Positions 7,098 to 17,336 of a stretch of 27,164 bases of DNA are shown piece after piece. The DNA lies in NCBI GenBank assembly GCA_016210825.1, contig JACQTM010000290.1, positions 1 through 27,164 of the forward strand, in the 5' to 3' direction. The notes beneath the pieces are model-generated. The model made no database searches. It saw only the letters and a list, made by a program, of their open reading frames with translations, and was not told where the DNA came from. Numbering within the stretch: the stretch's first letter is position 1; each line of letters begins with the position of its first letter. The position numbers and the translations under genes are program-made. The DNA is from Hyphomicrobiales bacterium. Lineage in GTDB: Bacteria; Pseudomonadota; Alphaproteobacteria; Rhizobiales; Xanthobacteraceae.

Positions 7098-9667
7098 AGC
7101 GCGACGCCCTGCATTTGGCCGTCGTGCGCGTCCCGGGATTTCTCGCGCTGCGCCTCGCATTTCGCGAATTACGTGGCGGCTTGCAAGGTTTTTACGTCTT
7201 TATTGCTTGTATCGCGCTCGGCGTCATGGCTATCGCCGGCGTCGGCTCGTTCTCGCGCAGCCTGACCGACGGTCTCGCCCGTGAGGGCAGCGTGATCCTA
7301 GGCGGCGATGCCGTGTTCACGCTGATCCATCGCGAGGCGCGCGGTGACGAAAGGACATTCCTCGAAAGCCTCGGTCATGTGTCATCGGCTGCGACCATGC
7401 GCGCCATGGCGCGCGCGCGTGACGAGCGCACGGCCCTGGTCGAGATCAAAGCAGTCGATGATGCCTATCCACTCTATGGCGTAGTTGAGATCGAACCAGC
7501 CATGCCGCTGACCCAGGCGATCACGGCACGCGACGGTGCATTTGGTGCGGCGGCAGATCCGGCGTTGATCGCCCGTCTCGATCTCAAGGTGGGCGATCGG
7601 CTCACTGTTGGCGCCGCCACTATCGAGATCCGCGCCATATTGAAGGCAGAACCGGATCGGCTTGCAGGCGGTGTTGGATTCGGCCCGCGCTTGCTGATGA
7701 ACGACGCCGCGTTGCGGGCCACCGGCCTGCTGCAACCCGGTAGCCTTGTGCGCTGGCATTACCGGCTGCGCATTCCAGACGATACCGGCCAAAACGCCAC
7801 GGCCGCGCTACTGACCAAAGCTGAGGCGCACTTTCCCGAAGCCGGCTGGGATATTCGCACACGTAGCAATGCCTCGCCGCAGCTCGCGCGCAATATCGAA
7901 CGGTTTACGCAGTTTCTCACGCTTGTGGGATTGACGGCGTTGCTCGTCGGCGGCGTCGGCGTCGCCAATGCGGTCAAGGGTCACCTCGATCGCCGCCGCG
8001 ACATCATCGCCGTGATGAAGGCGCTCGGCGCCACCGGCGCGCGCGTATTCGTGATCTACCTTGCGCAGGTGCTGTTGCTTGCAGCAATCGGATCGGTGAT
8101 TGGAATCGTCCTTGGCGCAATATTGCCGTTCGCAATCAGCGCGGGCTTTGGTCATCTTGTTCCGCTGCCGATTGAGCCGGCCCTGCATCCCAGTGAGCTT
8201 GCGCTCGCAGGCACCTACGGACTGCTCACCGCGCTCGCCTTCGCGTTGTGGCCGCTCGGCCGCGCTCACGATATTTCGGTGTCCGCGTTATTTCGCGACG
8301 AGGTCGCGCCAACACGCCGGTTACCGCGCTCGCCTTATATTTTTGCGGCGATTGGTGTGATTACGCTGCTCGCGGCGCTCGCAATCCTGCTTGCCTATGA
8401 CCGGCGCATCGCCGCAATTTTCGTCGCCGCGGCGGCAGGCGTATTCGTCGCGTTGCATCTGGTTGCATGGCTGCTCATGGCGATGACGCGACGGTTGCCG
8501 CACGCGAAAGCCGCCGTCGTGCGCCTCGCAGTCGCAAACATTCATCGGCCAGGCGCATTGACTCCGACCATTGTCCTTTCGCTCGGTCTTGGCGTCGCGC
8601 TGCTTGTGACCGTGATCGAGATTGACTTCAATCTGCGCCGGCAATTCACTGCAGCGCTGCCGGACAAAGCACCATCTTTCTATTTTATCGACATCCCGGA
8701 TGCGGATGCTGGGCGATTCGATGCTTTTGTCCGGGCGCGCGCACCCGGCGCCGGTTACGAGCGGGTTCCGATGCTGCGCGGTCGAATCGTTGCTGCGAAC
8801 GGAATCAAGGCCGACGACATCAAACCTTCGCCAAGCGCTGCCTGGGTGCTGCAAAGCGACCGCGGCATCACTTATTCCGGCGACATTCCGCGGGGCTCAC
8901 GATTGGTCGAAGGGGAGTGGTGGGGCACTGAATACCGTGGACCGCCGCTTATCTCGTTCGAGAAAAAACTCGCTGAAGGCCTCGGCTTGAAACTCAATGA
9001 TCCGGTCACCGTCAATGTACTTGGCCGCAACATCACCGCGCGCATCGCCAATATGCGCGTCGTCGATTGGGAAAGTCTTGGCATCAATTTCGTCATGGTG
9101 TTCTCACCCAACGCTTTCGCAGGCGCGCCGCACATCCATATCGCAACGCTGACTTATCCGGGCGGCGGCACATTGGACGAGGAAAATGTCCTGCTCAAAG
9201 CGGTTGCCGACGGCTTTGCGTCGGTGACGACGGTGCGGGTGAAGGACGCGCTCGAAGCGATTGGCAATCTCGTGACCAATCTCATCCTCGGCATTCGGGC
9301 TGCCAGTACGGTCACACTGCTTGCAGCCGTATTAGTGCTGGGTGGGGCGCTCGCAGCCGGCCATCGCGGCCGCGTCTACGATGCCGTGATCTTAAAGACA
9401 CTTGGCGCCACGCGAATGCGCCTGATCATGACTTACGCGCTGGAATATCTGATGCTCGGCTTTTCAACCGCGCTGTTCGGCGTTGCCGCGGGGTCGATTG
9501 CTGCGTGGCTCGTCGTCACCGAGGTGATGACTCTGTCCTTCGTTTGGCTGCCTGGCCCAGCATCCGTTGCCGCCGTCGGCGCGATTCTGGTGACGGTCGT
9601 GTTCGGATTATTCGGCACGTTCAAGGCGCTTGGCCAAAAGCCCGCACCGGTGCTACGCAACCTTTAA
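7094..9667 (+). CDS. ybbP: FtsX-like ABC transporter permease (YbbP type)
   Basis: This 857-residue inner-membrane protein has the duplicated FtsX layout. There is one N-terminal membrane segment near 35-55, a large periplasmic region, and FtsX block one at about 265-390 with the ALGATGARVF coupling stretch. Two or more central membrane segments follow at about 415-465, then a second periplasmic region and FtsX block two at about 735-850 with KTLGATRMRL. This fits the COG3127 permeases partnered with YbbA. Such MacB/Lol-like transporters usually move lipids, lipoproteins or peptides mechanically rather than through a channel; the substrate here is unknown. Its ATG overlaps the ATPase stop codon. 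An 8-bp inverted repeat follows the stop. Confidence 0.92.
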   Translation: MKRDALHLAVVRVPGFLALRLAFRELRGGLQGFYVFIACIALGVMAIAGVGSFSRSLTDGLAREGSVILGGDAVFTLIHREARGDERTFLESLGHVSSAATMRAMARARDERTALVEIKAVDDAYPLYGVVEIEPAMPLTQAITARDGAFGAAADPALIARLDLKVGDRLTVGAATIEIRAILKAEPDRLAGGVGFGPRLLMNDAALRATGLLQPGSLVRWHYRLRIPDDTGQNATAALLTKAEAHFPEAGWDIRTRSNASPQLARNIERFTQFLTLVGLTALLVGGVGVANAVKGHLDRRRDIIAVMKALGATGARVFVIYLAQVLLLAAIGSVIGIVLGAILPFAISAGFGHLVPLPIEPALHPSELALAGTYGLLTALAFALWPLGRAHDISVSALFRDEVAPTRRLPRSPYIFAAIGVITLLAALAILLAYDRRIAAIFVAAAAGVFVALHLVAWLLMAMTRRLPHAKAAVVRLAVANIHRPGALTPTIVLSLGLGVALLVTVIEIDFNLRRQFTAALPDKAPSFYFIDIPDADAGRFDAFVRARAPGAGYERVPMLRGRIVAANGIKADDIKPSPSAAWVLQSDRGITYSGDIPRGSRLVEGEWWGTEYRGPPLISFEKKLAEGLGLKLNDPVTVNVLGRNITARIANMRVVDWESLGINFVMVFSPNAFAGAPHIHIATLTYPGGGTLDEENVLLKAVADGFASVTTVRVKDALEAIGNLVTNLILGIRAASTVTLLAAVLVLGGALAAGHRGRVYDAVILKTLGATRMRLIMTYALEYLMLGFSTALFGVAAGSIAAWLVVTEVMTLSFVWLPGPASVAAVGAILVTVVFGLFGTFKALGQKPAPVLRNL

Positions 9668-9684
9668 GACCATTCGACCTGCGC

Positions 9685-9710
9685 CGCGTCATTTCGCCGC
9701 CCATGACGCG
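9685..9710 (+). repeat. Hairpin immediately downstream of the ybbP-type gene
   Basis: CGCGTCAT (9685-9692) and ATGACGCG (9703-9710) form a perfect 8-bp stem with a 10-base loop, 17 bases after the permease stop codon. No U-run follows, so it is not an intrinsic terminator. It could protect the 3' end of the mRNA. Confidence 0.35.
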
Positions 9711-9782
9711 CCATTGCCCGCGAGATGTGACGATCCAGGTGATTTTCATGAATCTATTCACGGTCCTGTTACATATGTGCGC

Positions 9783-9812
9783 TTGACGTAGTCGAGAGTG
9801 GGCCAACTACAT
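9783..9812 (+). promoter_or_regulatory. Possible promoter of the Bax-inhibitor gene
   Basis: TTGACG (9783-9788) is a good -35 match and CTACAT (9807-9812) a weak -10 match, 18 bases apart. Transcription from here would give a leader of nearly 190 bases before the gene at 10008. Alphaproteobacterial -10 boxes are often poor, so this is tentative. Confidence 0.3.
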
Positions 9813-9884
9813 TTACCGGATTCATGCTGCTCAACGCTTTGTTCGCGCCAAAGGCGCTGATGGACGGACGTTAACGAAATCGGT

Positions 9885-10005
9885 GCTTGGGCGACTGGCG
9901 AAAACCGCCGGTCAGCACTAAATTAGCGCCATCCAGCGCCCAGCGGCTAGTTTGCCATGGGGGCGTAAACCGGCCCGGCGGTAACCGGGGTAAGAGAGGG
10001 AACTT
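9885..10005 (+). ncRNA. Structured 5' leader of the Bax-inhibitor gene (candidate ybhL leader RNA)
   Basis: Two hairpins stand in the leader. In the first, CGCCC (9937-9941) pairs with GGGCG (9961-9965), and an inner GGC (9945-9947) with GCC (9954-9956). In the second, CCCGG (9974-9978) pairs with CCGGG (9985-9989) around the loop CGGTAA. The Shine-Dalgarno AGAGAGGGA follows at once, so the second hairpin is placed to affect ribosome access. A conserved leader RNA called the ybhL motif has been described upstream of this gene family in Rhizobiales. That this is the same RNA is inference from position and structure; I could not match it to the published consensus. Confidence 0.4.
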
Positions 10006-10007
10006 CC

Positions 10008-10769
10008 ATGTCGGATTCCGACCGGAATTATGCGGCCGCGCGCGGCGGCTACGGCGACCGCGCGGTCGCGATCGACGCGGGCCTGCGTGCACACATGATC
10101 CGCGTCTACAACTACATGGCCGCAGCCGTGGCGCTAACTGGCGTCGTGGCGTGGTTCACGTTCAGTGCGGCGGTAACGGACGTTGCCGCGACAGGCAAAC
10201 TTGCGTTGACACCGTTCGGCCAGGCGATCTTCAGCGGACCGCTGATGATCGTCCTGGTGCTCGCAACGCTCGGCCTCGTGGTATTCATCAGCTTCCGCAT
10301 TCACGCCTTGCAGTTCACCACGGCGTTGACCTTGTTCATGGTCTATGCCGCCCTGCTTGGCGTGATGCTGTCGTCGGTATTTCTCGCCTATACCGGCGCT
10401 TCGATCACCCGCGTCTTCTTCATTTCCGCGGCGGCGTTCGGAGCGTTGAGCCTATGGGGTTACACGACGCAGCGTGATCTGTCAGGCATGGGCTCATTCA
10501 TGATCATGGGCCTGTTCGGCATCATCATCGCGAGTCTGGTCAACATCTTCTTGCAATCGAGCGGACTGGACTGGATGATCTCGGTGATTGGCGTCATCGT
10601 TTTCGCCGGGCTTACCGCTTGGGACACGCAGAAGATCAAGGAAATGTATGACGTGCAGGACGATGGCACCGTCTCCGGCCGCAAAGCGGTGATGGGCGCG
10701 CTGTCGCTCTATCTCGACTTCATCAACCTCTTCCTCATGCTGCTGCGCCTGGTCGGCGATCGCCGCTAA
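10008..10769 (+). CDS. Bax inhibitor-1 / YccA-YbhL family membrane protein
   Basis: This 253-residue protein has seven strongly hydrophobic segments and the C-terminal signatures of the TMBIM/BI-1 family: FAGLTAWDTQKIKEMY, then GALSLYLDFINLFLMLLRL. The two aspartates in these signatures (in AWDTQ and YLDFIN) correspond to the di-aspartyl pH sensor of the structurally characterised bacterial homologue BsYetJ, a pH-sensitive calcium leak channel. In Gram-negative bacteria the physiological role is unclear. The first 30 residues are polar and cytoplasmic. The Shine-Dalgarno AGAGAGGGA precedes the ATG. A Rho-independent terminator follows 21 bases after the stop, so the gene is probably monocistronic, with its own leader. 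Confidence 0.93.
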   Translation: MSDSDRNYAAARGGYGDRAVAIDAGLRAHMIRVYNYMAAAVALTGVVAWFTFSAAVTDVAATGKLALTPFGQAIFSGPLMIVLVLATLGLVVFISFRIHALQFTTALTLFMVYAALLGVMLSSVFLAYTGASITRVFFISAAAFGALSLWGYTTQRDLSGMGSFMIMGLFGIIIASLVNIFLQSSGLDWMISVIGVIVFAGLTAWDTQKIKEMYDVQDDGTVSGRKAVMGALSLYLDFINLFLMLLRLVGDRR

Positions 10770-10790
10770 GGAAAACACCGCAAAGATCAA

Positions 10791-10820
10791 CGCCCCGGCC
10801 TCGCCGGGGCGTTTTTCTTT
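10791..10820 (+). terminator. Rho-independent terminator
   Basis: CGCCCCGGC (10791-10799) and GCCGGGGCG (10803-10811) form a perfect 9-bp stem with a 3-base loop, followed by TTTTTCTTT. It ends the Bax-inhibitor transcript and insulates the acetyltransferase gene downstream. Confidence 0.93.
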
Positions 10821-10859
10821 GTTAGACTGCCTCGGTCGCACCAGGTTTTAGCTGCCCCG

Positions 10860-11393
10860 ATGGCTCCATTGATCCGTAACGCCAGCTTATCCGACGTCCC
10901 CGCCGTTGCGCGTATTTATGGGCATGCCGTCGAGCACGGCACGGCCTCTTTCGAAGTCAACCCACCGGACGAAATCGAGATACGAAAACGCATGCAGGCG
11001 TTGCTCGACGGTAATTTCCCGTATCTCGTCGCCGAGCTCGATGGAGGTGTTGCGGGCTATGCCTACGCCAGGCTGTATCGCACGCGCCCGGCTTATCGCT
11101 TCACGCTCGAGGATTCGGTTTATATCGATCCGGCCGCGCAAGGCCGCGGCATCGGACGCTTGCTGCTCGATCGCTTGCTCGCCGAGAGCGAGCAGCGCGG
11201 CTATCGGCAAATGATCGCCTTGATCGGCGATTCCGCGCAGCTCCCATCGATCGCGCTGCATCGCGCCGCGGGCTTTCGCTTTGTCGGCAACATCGAGAAT
11301 GTCGGCTATAAGTTCGGCCGCTGGCTCGATTCCGTGATCATGCAGCGTGCGCTTGGCGACGGAGCAACGACGATACCCGACCCGGCCTCTTGA
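10860..11393 (+). CDS. GNAT N-acetyltransferase, Pat/MnaT (phosphinothricin/methionine sulfone) type
   Basis: This 177-residue protein matches the Pat/Bar/MnaT branch of GNAT enzymes. It has the N-terminal IRNASLSDVPAVARIYGHAV, then YAYARLYRTRPAYRFTLEDSVYI, the acetyl-CoA loop AAQGRGIG at 92-99, and LHRAAGFRFVG. Family members acetylate phosphinothricin, methionine sulfone or sulfoximine, or other amino compounds; the exact substrate here cannot be told from sequence. It lies 40 bases after the terminator of the Bax-inhibitor gene. No obvious Shine-Dalgarno precedes the ATG. Its stop codon directly abuts that of the DUF2794 gene on the other strand (TGATCA at 11391-11396). No terminator lies between them. 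Confidence 0.9.
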   Translation: MAPLIRNASLSDVPAVARIYGHAVEHGTASFEVNPPDEIEIRKRMQALLDGNFPYLVAELDGGVAGYAYARLYRTRPAYRFTLEDSVYIDPAAQGRGIGRLLLDRLLAESEQRGYRQMIALIGDSAQLPSIALHRAAGFRFVGNIENVGYKFGRWLDSVIMQRALGDGATTIPDPAS

Positions 11394-11789
11394 TCAGCCT
11401 GCGACCACGCTTAACGATTTGTCGAGTACGCGCAGCACACCATCGAGCTCGTGGCCACGCCGCATGATCAAGCCGGTGGCGGAGATCACACTATAGGCAC
11501 CTTGCCGGCGCGCGAGACGGGCACTTTTTTCGATGCGATAGATCGGCACTTCGGCGGCACGGCGAAACACCGAAAACACTGCCCGGTCTTTCAGAAAATC
11601 AATCGCATAATCACGCCATTCGCCGTTGGCTACTTTCCGACCGTAAAGACGGAGGATGCGTTCAAGTTCACGCCGCTCGAATGTGACATGAACCGTTGCT
11701 CGGTGTCCGGGGGCGAAGGACGTAAATCCGCCCTTGATCTCGCCCCCGCGGAGCTGGCTGGGATCGCAATCGCCGGGCCCGAAGCTCAT
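11394..11789 (-). CDS. DUF2794 family protein
   Basis: This 131-residue protein matches a small family confined mostly to Alphaproteobacteria, from memory of its core: VTFERRELERILRLYGR, GEWRDYAIDFLKDRAVFSVFRRA, YRIEKSARLARRQGAYSV and RRGHELDGVLRVLDKSL. No function is established that I know of. There is no signal peptide or membrane segment, and it is basic, so probably cytoplasmic. A perfect AGGAGG (complement at 11796-11801) lies 6 bases before the ATG, so strong translation is expected. The gene stands alone on the minus strand and is tail to tail with the acetyltransferase. Confidence 0.85.
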   Translation of the reverse strand: MSFGPGDCDPSQLRGGEIKGGFTSFAPGHRATVHVTFERRELERILRLYGRKVANGEWRDYAIDFLKDRAVFSVFRRAAEVPIYRIEKSARLARRQGAYSVISATGLIMRRGHELDGVLRVLDKSLSVVAG

Positions 11790-11931
11790 GCGGCGCCTCC
11801 TTTTGTTGGACCCTTATGATTGCCCCACCCGGCTGCTGCGGCAAGCCTATTTGAGCGCTATACAAACCCTCTATGCCCGGCTCGGCCAATTACCGGCAGT
11901 CTTCACGCGTTCGTTAATAAAACCATAAAAC

Positions 11932-12119
11932 CGCCCAAATTCGGCCGGGTAGCCGCCGCTCTAGCTTGCGATATGGAGAGCTTACGGCTCGGTCCTTCGG
12001 GTGCCGGATTCCTCAGCCCCCCAGCCCCCCGGGGCTCGAATGGGCCGGGCCAAACAATTCCGCGTACGGTTCAATCCCCCAACCTGTCTCGGGCCGGCCA
12101 GAGCCGGCCCGATTTTTTT
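11932..12119 (+). ncRNA. Candidate small RNA with its own terminator
   Basis: A plus-strand intrinsic terminator at 12090-12119 has no plus-strand gene directly before it, because both flanking genes are on the minus strand. The sequence ahead of it is GC- and C-rich. It includes two runs of six C around 12017-12030 and a hairpin AGCCCC (12023-12028) / GGGGCT (12031-12036). C-rich loops in alphaproteobacterial small RNAs often target Shine-Dalgarno sites. Possible promoter boxes are TTCACG (11902-11907) with ATAAAA (11925-11930), or TTCGGC (11940-11945) with TAGCTT (11962-11967); both are weak. The 5' end is a guess. It lacks the core motifs of SRP RNA and tmRNA. Alternatively, the terminator ends a long 3' extension of the 10860 acetyltransferase transcript. 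Confidence 0.4.
12090..12119 (+). terminator. Strong Rho-independent terminator, plus strand, without an upstream plus-strand gene
   Basis: CGGGCCGGC (12090-12098) and GCCGGCCCG (12103-12111) form a perfect 9-bp stem with loop CAGA, followed by A and seven T. Read from the minus strand the stem is followed by AGACAGG, so it works in the plus direction only. Confidence 0.88.
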
Positions 12120-12136
12120 GGGAAAACCCGTCGGGA

Positions 12137-12886
12137 TTAATTGAGGGGTGTAAAGGCCGCACCGAGCGTCGCGCCCGGATTGCCAGCATGGCCGCTTTGC
12201 ACGATCGCCACGGCAGCGTTGACGCCATCGGTCTTAATCTTGTCAGCGGGAATGTTCCAGCTTGCGGCCTTACCGTTCCAGTCGCCGAGTTTCACCCAAT
12301 TACGGCAGACGTTGTAGTAAGTGACCGAGCGGCCCGCATTTTCACCGCGGCCGATCTTGACCGGCACCTCGGTTGTTACGGCGTAAAGCCAGACCTCGCC
12401 GGCTTTCTGTACCGCGCCCTCGCCAACATTCACCGTGATCGTTCCATTCGACGCCGCGAGCTTGACCGGTACCGACATTGCCGTTCCGGAGCGGCTTGTG
12501 TTTGTAATCGCCTGCTCGATCGCGGACTTGTCACTGCCAACGACGTGAACGCTGCCGTTGACGACAAGTTGCGGCGTATAGACTTGGCGATCACCGCGAA
12601 CTTGCGCATAGGCGCGCTGGCGCGACGCATTGCGCGGATCGGCGAGCGTGTCCTTCCAGCCGATATAATCCCAGTAATCGACTGGCATGCTGATCGCCAC
12701 AATGGACGGATCGCGTGCGAGCGCACCGAGTAGCCTGTCCGCCGGCGGACAGGATGAGCAACCCTGACTGGTGAAAAGTTCAAGCACCGCGCGCGGATCG
12801 GCATTGGCGAAGTTCGGAAGCATGACGAAAATCGAGGCGCCGAAAATCGCGCGGGCTATCGAAGAAGTGGTGCGGCAAATTCGCAT
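12137..12886 (-). CDS. Secreted DUF1223 protein, thioredoxin-like fold
   Basis: From ATG 12886 this is a 249-residue DUF1223 protein. A signal sequence spans residues 1 to about 29 (hydrophobic AIFGASIFVML, then NFANA|DP), so the mature protein is probably periplasmic. It starts AVLELFTSQGCSSCPPAD with a CxxC pair at C43/C46, then PVDYWDYIGWKD and RQVYTPQLVVNG, all typical of the family. The fold is thioredoxin-like and a redox role is plausible but unproven. The frame continues upstream to 12976, but GGAGGTT at good spacing supports 12886. It lies 146 bp downstream of acnA on the same strand and could be co-transcribed. Confidence 0.88.
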   Translation of the reverse strand: MRICRTTSSIARAIFGASIFVMLPNFANADPRAVLELFTSQGCSSCPPADRLLGALARDPSIVAISMPVDYWDYIGWKDTLADPRNASRQRAYAQVRGDRQVYTPQLVVNGSVHVVGSDKSAIEQAITNTSRSGTAMSVPVKLAASNGTITVNVGEGAVQKAGEVWLYAVTTEVPVKIGRGENAGRSVTYYNVCRNWVKLGDWNGKAASWNIPADKIKTDGVNAAVAIVQSGHAGNPGATLGAAFTPLN

Positions 12887-13032
12887 GGCCAACCTCCATC
12901 GTCCCCGTTTCTGCGCGGCCGAAGCCGCAATGAATAACTGGATCTTTTCATATCTCACACGCTCATCACCAACCACTCACTTCACGGTGAGCAGTGAATC
13001 GTATCGCCGAACGTTATGACGTATGTCGGCGA

Positions 13033-15738
<2,706 letters not shown>

Positions 15739-15998
15739 TGCGGCTTTTCCTGATGGCCATCGCCTTCGGGCTCGTCCGGAATGAGGCTAAATACTCATCC
15801 GTGCTTGGCTTTTTCGCCCGAATGCGAAGGCCGCGCTTGCTTCCGGCGCGGCGCGGCGTGATCGGCGGCCTTATAAGGTCTTTTTGCCGCCTGTGCCATA
15901 TAAACGAGAATCGTCAACAGGATGCCCAGAATGTCGCGGTTTCCTAGACCTAATCGCTGTCGCGCGGAGCGTCCGATTCGCTTCCGGAGGGCCCCCTG
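15739..15998. promoter_or_regulatory. Divergent promoter region between acnA and ccmA
   Basis: The 260 bases between the two divergent starts must hold both promoters. The perfect 10-bp palindrome CCTTATAAGG lies at 15869-15878. Its TATAAG on the minus strand could be an acnA -10 box, but the hexamer 17 bases before it (TGGCAC) is a poor -35. No ccmA promoter can be defined. CGGAGGG before ATG 15999 is the ccmA ribosome binding site. An open plus frame from 15738 has no ATG at its start and overlaps the acnA start, so I do not call it. Confidence 0.4.
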
Positions 15999-16604
15999 AT
16001 GCGGCTTTGGGCGGAGGACCTCACCTGTATACGCGGCGAACGTAAAGTCTTTGCAGGCGTTGGATTTTCGCTTCGCGCCAGCGAAGCGCTAACGGTCACC
16101 GGCGCCAATGGTGCTGGCAAGTCCTCTCTATTGCGGCTGATCGCAGGCTTGCTTCGGCTTGCGGGCGGCCACCTCGCGCTTGAGGGCGGCGACCCGGAAC
16201 TCGATCTCGCCGGGCAGGCTCATTATCTCGGCCATCAGGACGCATTGAAGACCTCGCTGACGACATTGGAGAACCTGCGATTCTGGTACCGCTACCTCGG
16301 CGGCGGCTGCAACATGGCGGAGTCTGCACTCGATGCCGTTGGACTTAACGGGCTTGCCGATTTGCCAGCGAGCTATCTATCCGCCGGACAGCGGCGGCGG
16401 CTCTCAATCGCACGTCTCGTCGCGGTGAAGCGGCCTATCTGGCTGCTCGATGAGCCGACGTCCGCGCTCGATAAAGCGGGACAGGCACAGCTCGCTGCAA
16501 TGATGCGCCAACACCTCGCGGGTGGAGGATTGATCGTCGCGGCGACACACGGACCAATCGGGCTTGCAGCAACGCACGAATTGCATCTCGGAGGCACTGC
16601 ATGA
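15999..16604 (+). CDS. ccmA: Haem exporter ATP-binding protein CcmA
   Basis: This 201-residue ABC ATPase has Walker A GANGAGKSS (35-43), signature LSAGQ (127-131), Walker B PIWLLDEP (146-153) and H-loop H184. The short length and the order ccmA-B-C-D-G identify CcmA. With CcmB it forms the ATPase complex that releases holo-CcmE from CcmC during System I cytochrome c maturation. CGGAGGG precedes the ATG. The stop overlaps the ccmB start (ATGA at 16601-16604), so translation is coupled. Confidence 0.95.
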   Translation: MRLWAEDLTCIRGERKVFAGVGFSLRASEALTVTGANGAGKSSLLRLIAGLLRLAGGHLALEGGDPELDLAGQAHYLGHQDALKTSLTTLENLRFWYRYLGGGCNMAESALDAVGLNGLADLPASYLSAGQRRRLSIARLVAVKRPIWLLDEPTSALDKAGQAQLAAMMRQHLAGGGLIVAATHGPIGLAATHELHLGGTA

Positions 16605-17269
16605 GAGCGCTTGCCGCGTTAATCGCACGCGACATGCGTTTTGCCTTGCGCGTCGGCGGCGGCGCACTGGTTGCGCTGTTGTTCTTTCTCACCGTCGTGA
16701 CGCTCACGCCATTCGCCCTTGGTCCCGATCTCGCCCTGCTAGCGCGCATCGGACCAGCGATCCTTTGGCTTGGCGCGCTTCTATCTAGTCTCCTCGCCCT
16801 CGATCGCCTGCTGTCGGTCGATCACGACGACGGGTCACTCGATTTGATCCTGATGGCGGAGACGCCGCTGGAGCTGGCGCTTGCCGCAAAGGCCATCGCG
16901 CATTGGCTGACCACCGGCTTGCCGCTCGTCGTCGCCGCGCCGGTCCTCGGTTTATTCCTCAATCTTGATTTTTCAGCATCCGCCGCGGTGTTGCTGACGC
17001 TGCTCGCCGGAACGCCGGCGCTCACGTTCATTGGCTTGATCGGCGCCGCGCTCACGGTGGCGTTGCGGCGCGGCGGATTGTTGCTTTCGGTGCTGGTCCT
17101 GCCCCTGACAATTCCGGTGCTGATCTTCGGCGTTGCTGCGTCGAATGCCGCCATCGTCGGACCGATGCCGTTCGGCGCCCCTTTCACGATCCTTTGCGCG
17201 CTGACGCTGATCAGCTTCGTTGTCGGTCCCTTCGCCGCTGCGGCGGCGATCAAAAGCGGCCTGGAATGA
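16601..17269 (+). CDS. ccmB: Haem exporter membrane protein CcmB
   Basis: This 222-residue protein is almost entirely hydrophobic, with about six membrane segments, the expected length and the CcmB N-terminus ALAALIARDMRFALRVGGGAL. GPDLALLARIGPAILWLGALLSSLLALDRLL contains the conserved WxxxLLSxLLxLDRLL core, and the following DHDDGSLDLILMAETPLELALAAKA is also typical. It is the membrane partner of CcmA in the complex that frees haem-loaded CcmE. Its start overlaps the ccmA stop. A gap of 67 bp separates it from ccmC. Confidence 0.94.
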   Translation: MRALAALIARDMRFALRVGGGALVALLFFLTVVTLTPFALGPDLALLARIGPAILWLGALLSSLLALDRLLSVDHDDGSLDLILMAETPLELALAAKAIAHWLTTGLPLVVAAPVLGLFLNLDFSASAAVLLTLLAGTPALTFIGLIGAALTVALRRGGLLLSVLVLPLTIPVLIFGVAASNAAIVGPMPFGAPFTILCALTLISFVVGPFAAAAAIKSGLE

Positions 17270-17336
17270 ATGCGTGGTACATTGCCTTGATCGGTAACGT
17301 TGCGAAAGCCGCATTGCGTCACTAAACAGACTTACG

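Larger units (their letters stand above)
9668..10007. other. 340-bp gap between the ABC permease and Bax-inhibitor genes
   Basis: No credible coding frame lies here. From left to right it holds the permease 3' hairpin (9685-9710), a possible promoter (9783-9812) and the structured leader (about 9885-10005) described separately. Confidence 0.6.
11790..12136. other. 347-bp gap between DUF2794 and DUF1223 genes
   Basis: No convincing protein gene lies here. It holds the DUF2794 promoter and ribosome binding site on the minus strand and, on the plus strand, a candidate small-RNA region ending in a strong terminator (12090-12119). A 34-codon plus frame from ATG 12040 exists but runs through the terminator stem, so I do not call it. 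Confidence 0.55.

Noticed and set aside
12071..12085. tRNA-like T-loop GGTTCAATCCCC
   Set aside because: The flanking bases do not form a T stem and no acceptor stem or anticodon arm can be built.
11932..12119. 4.5S SRP RNA or tmRNA as the identity of the candidate small RNA
   Set aside because: Neither the SRP-RNA GGAAGG/AAGCAG core nor a tmRNA acceptor end with CCA is present.
12040..12141. 34-codon plus frame beginning ATGGGCCGGGCC
   Set aside because: It runs through the terminator stem and has no ribosome binding site or recognisable product.
15880..15905. Sigma-54-like TGGCAC...GC pattern on the minus strand before acnA
   Set aside because: The GG and GC doublets are 8 rather than 10 bases apart.
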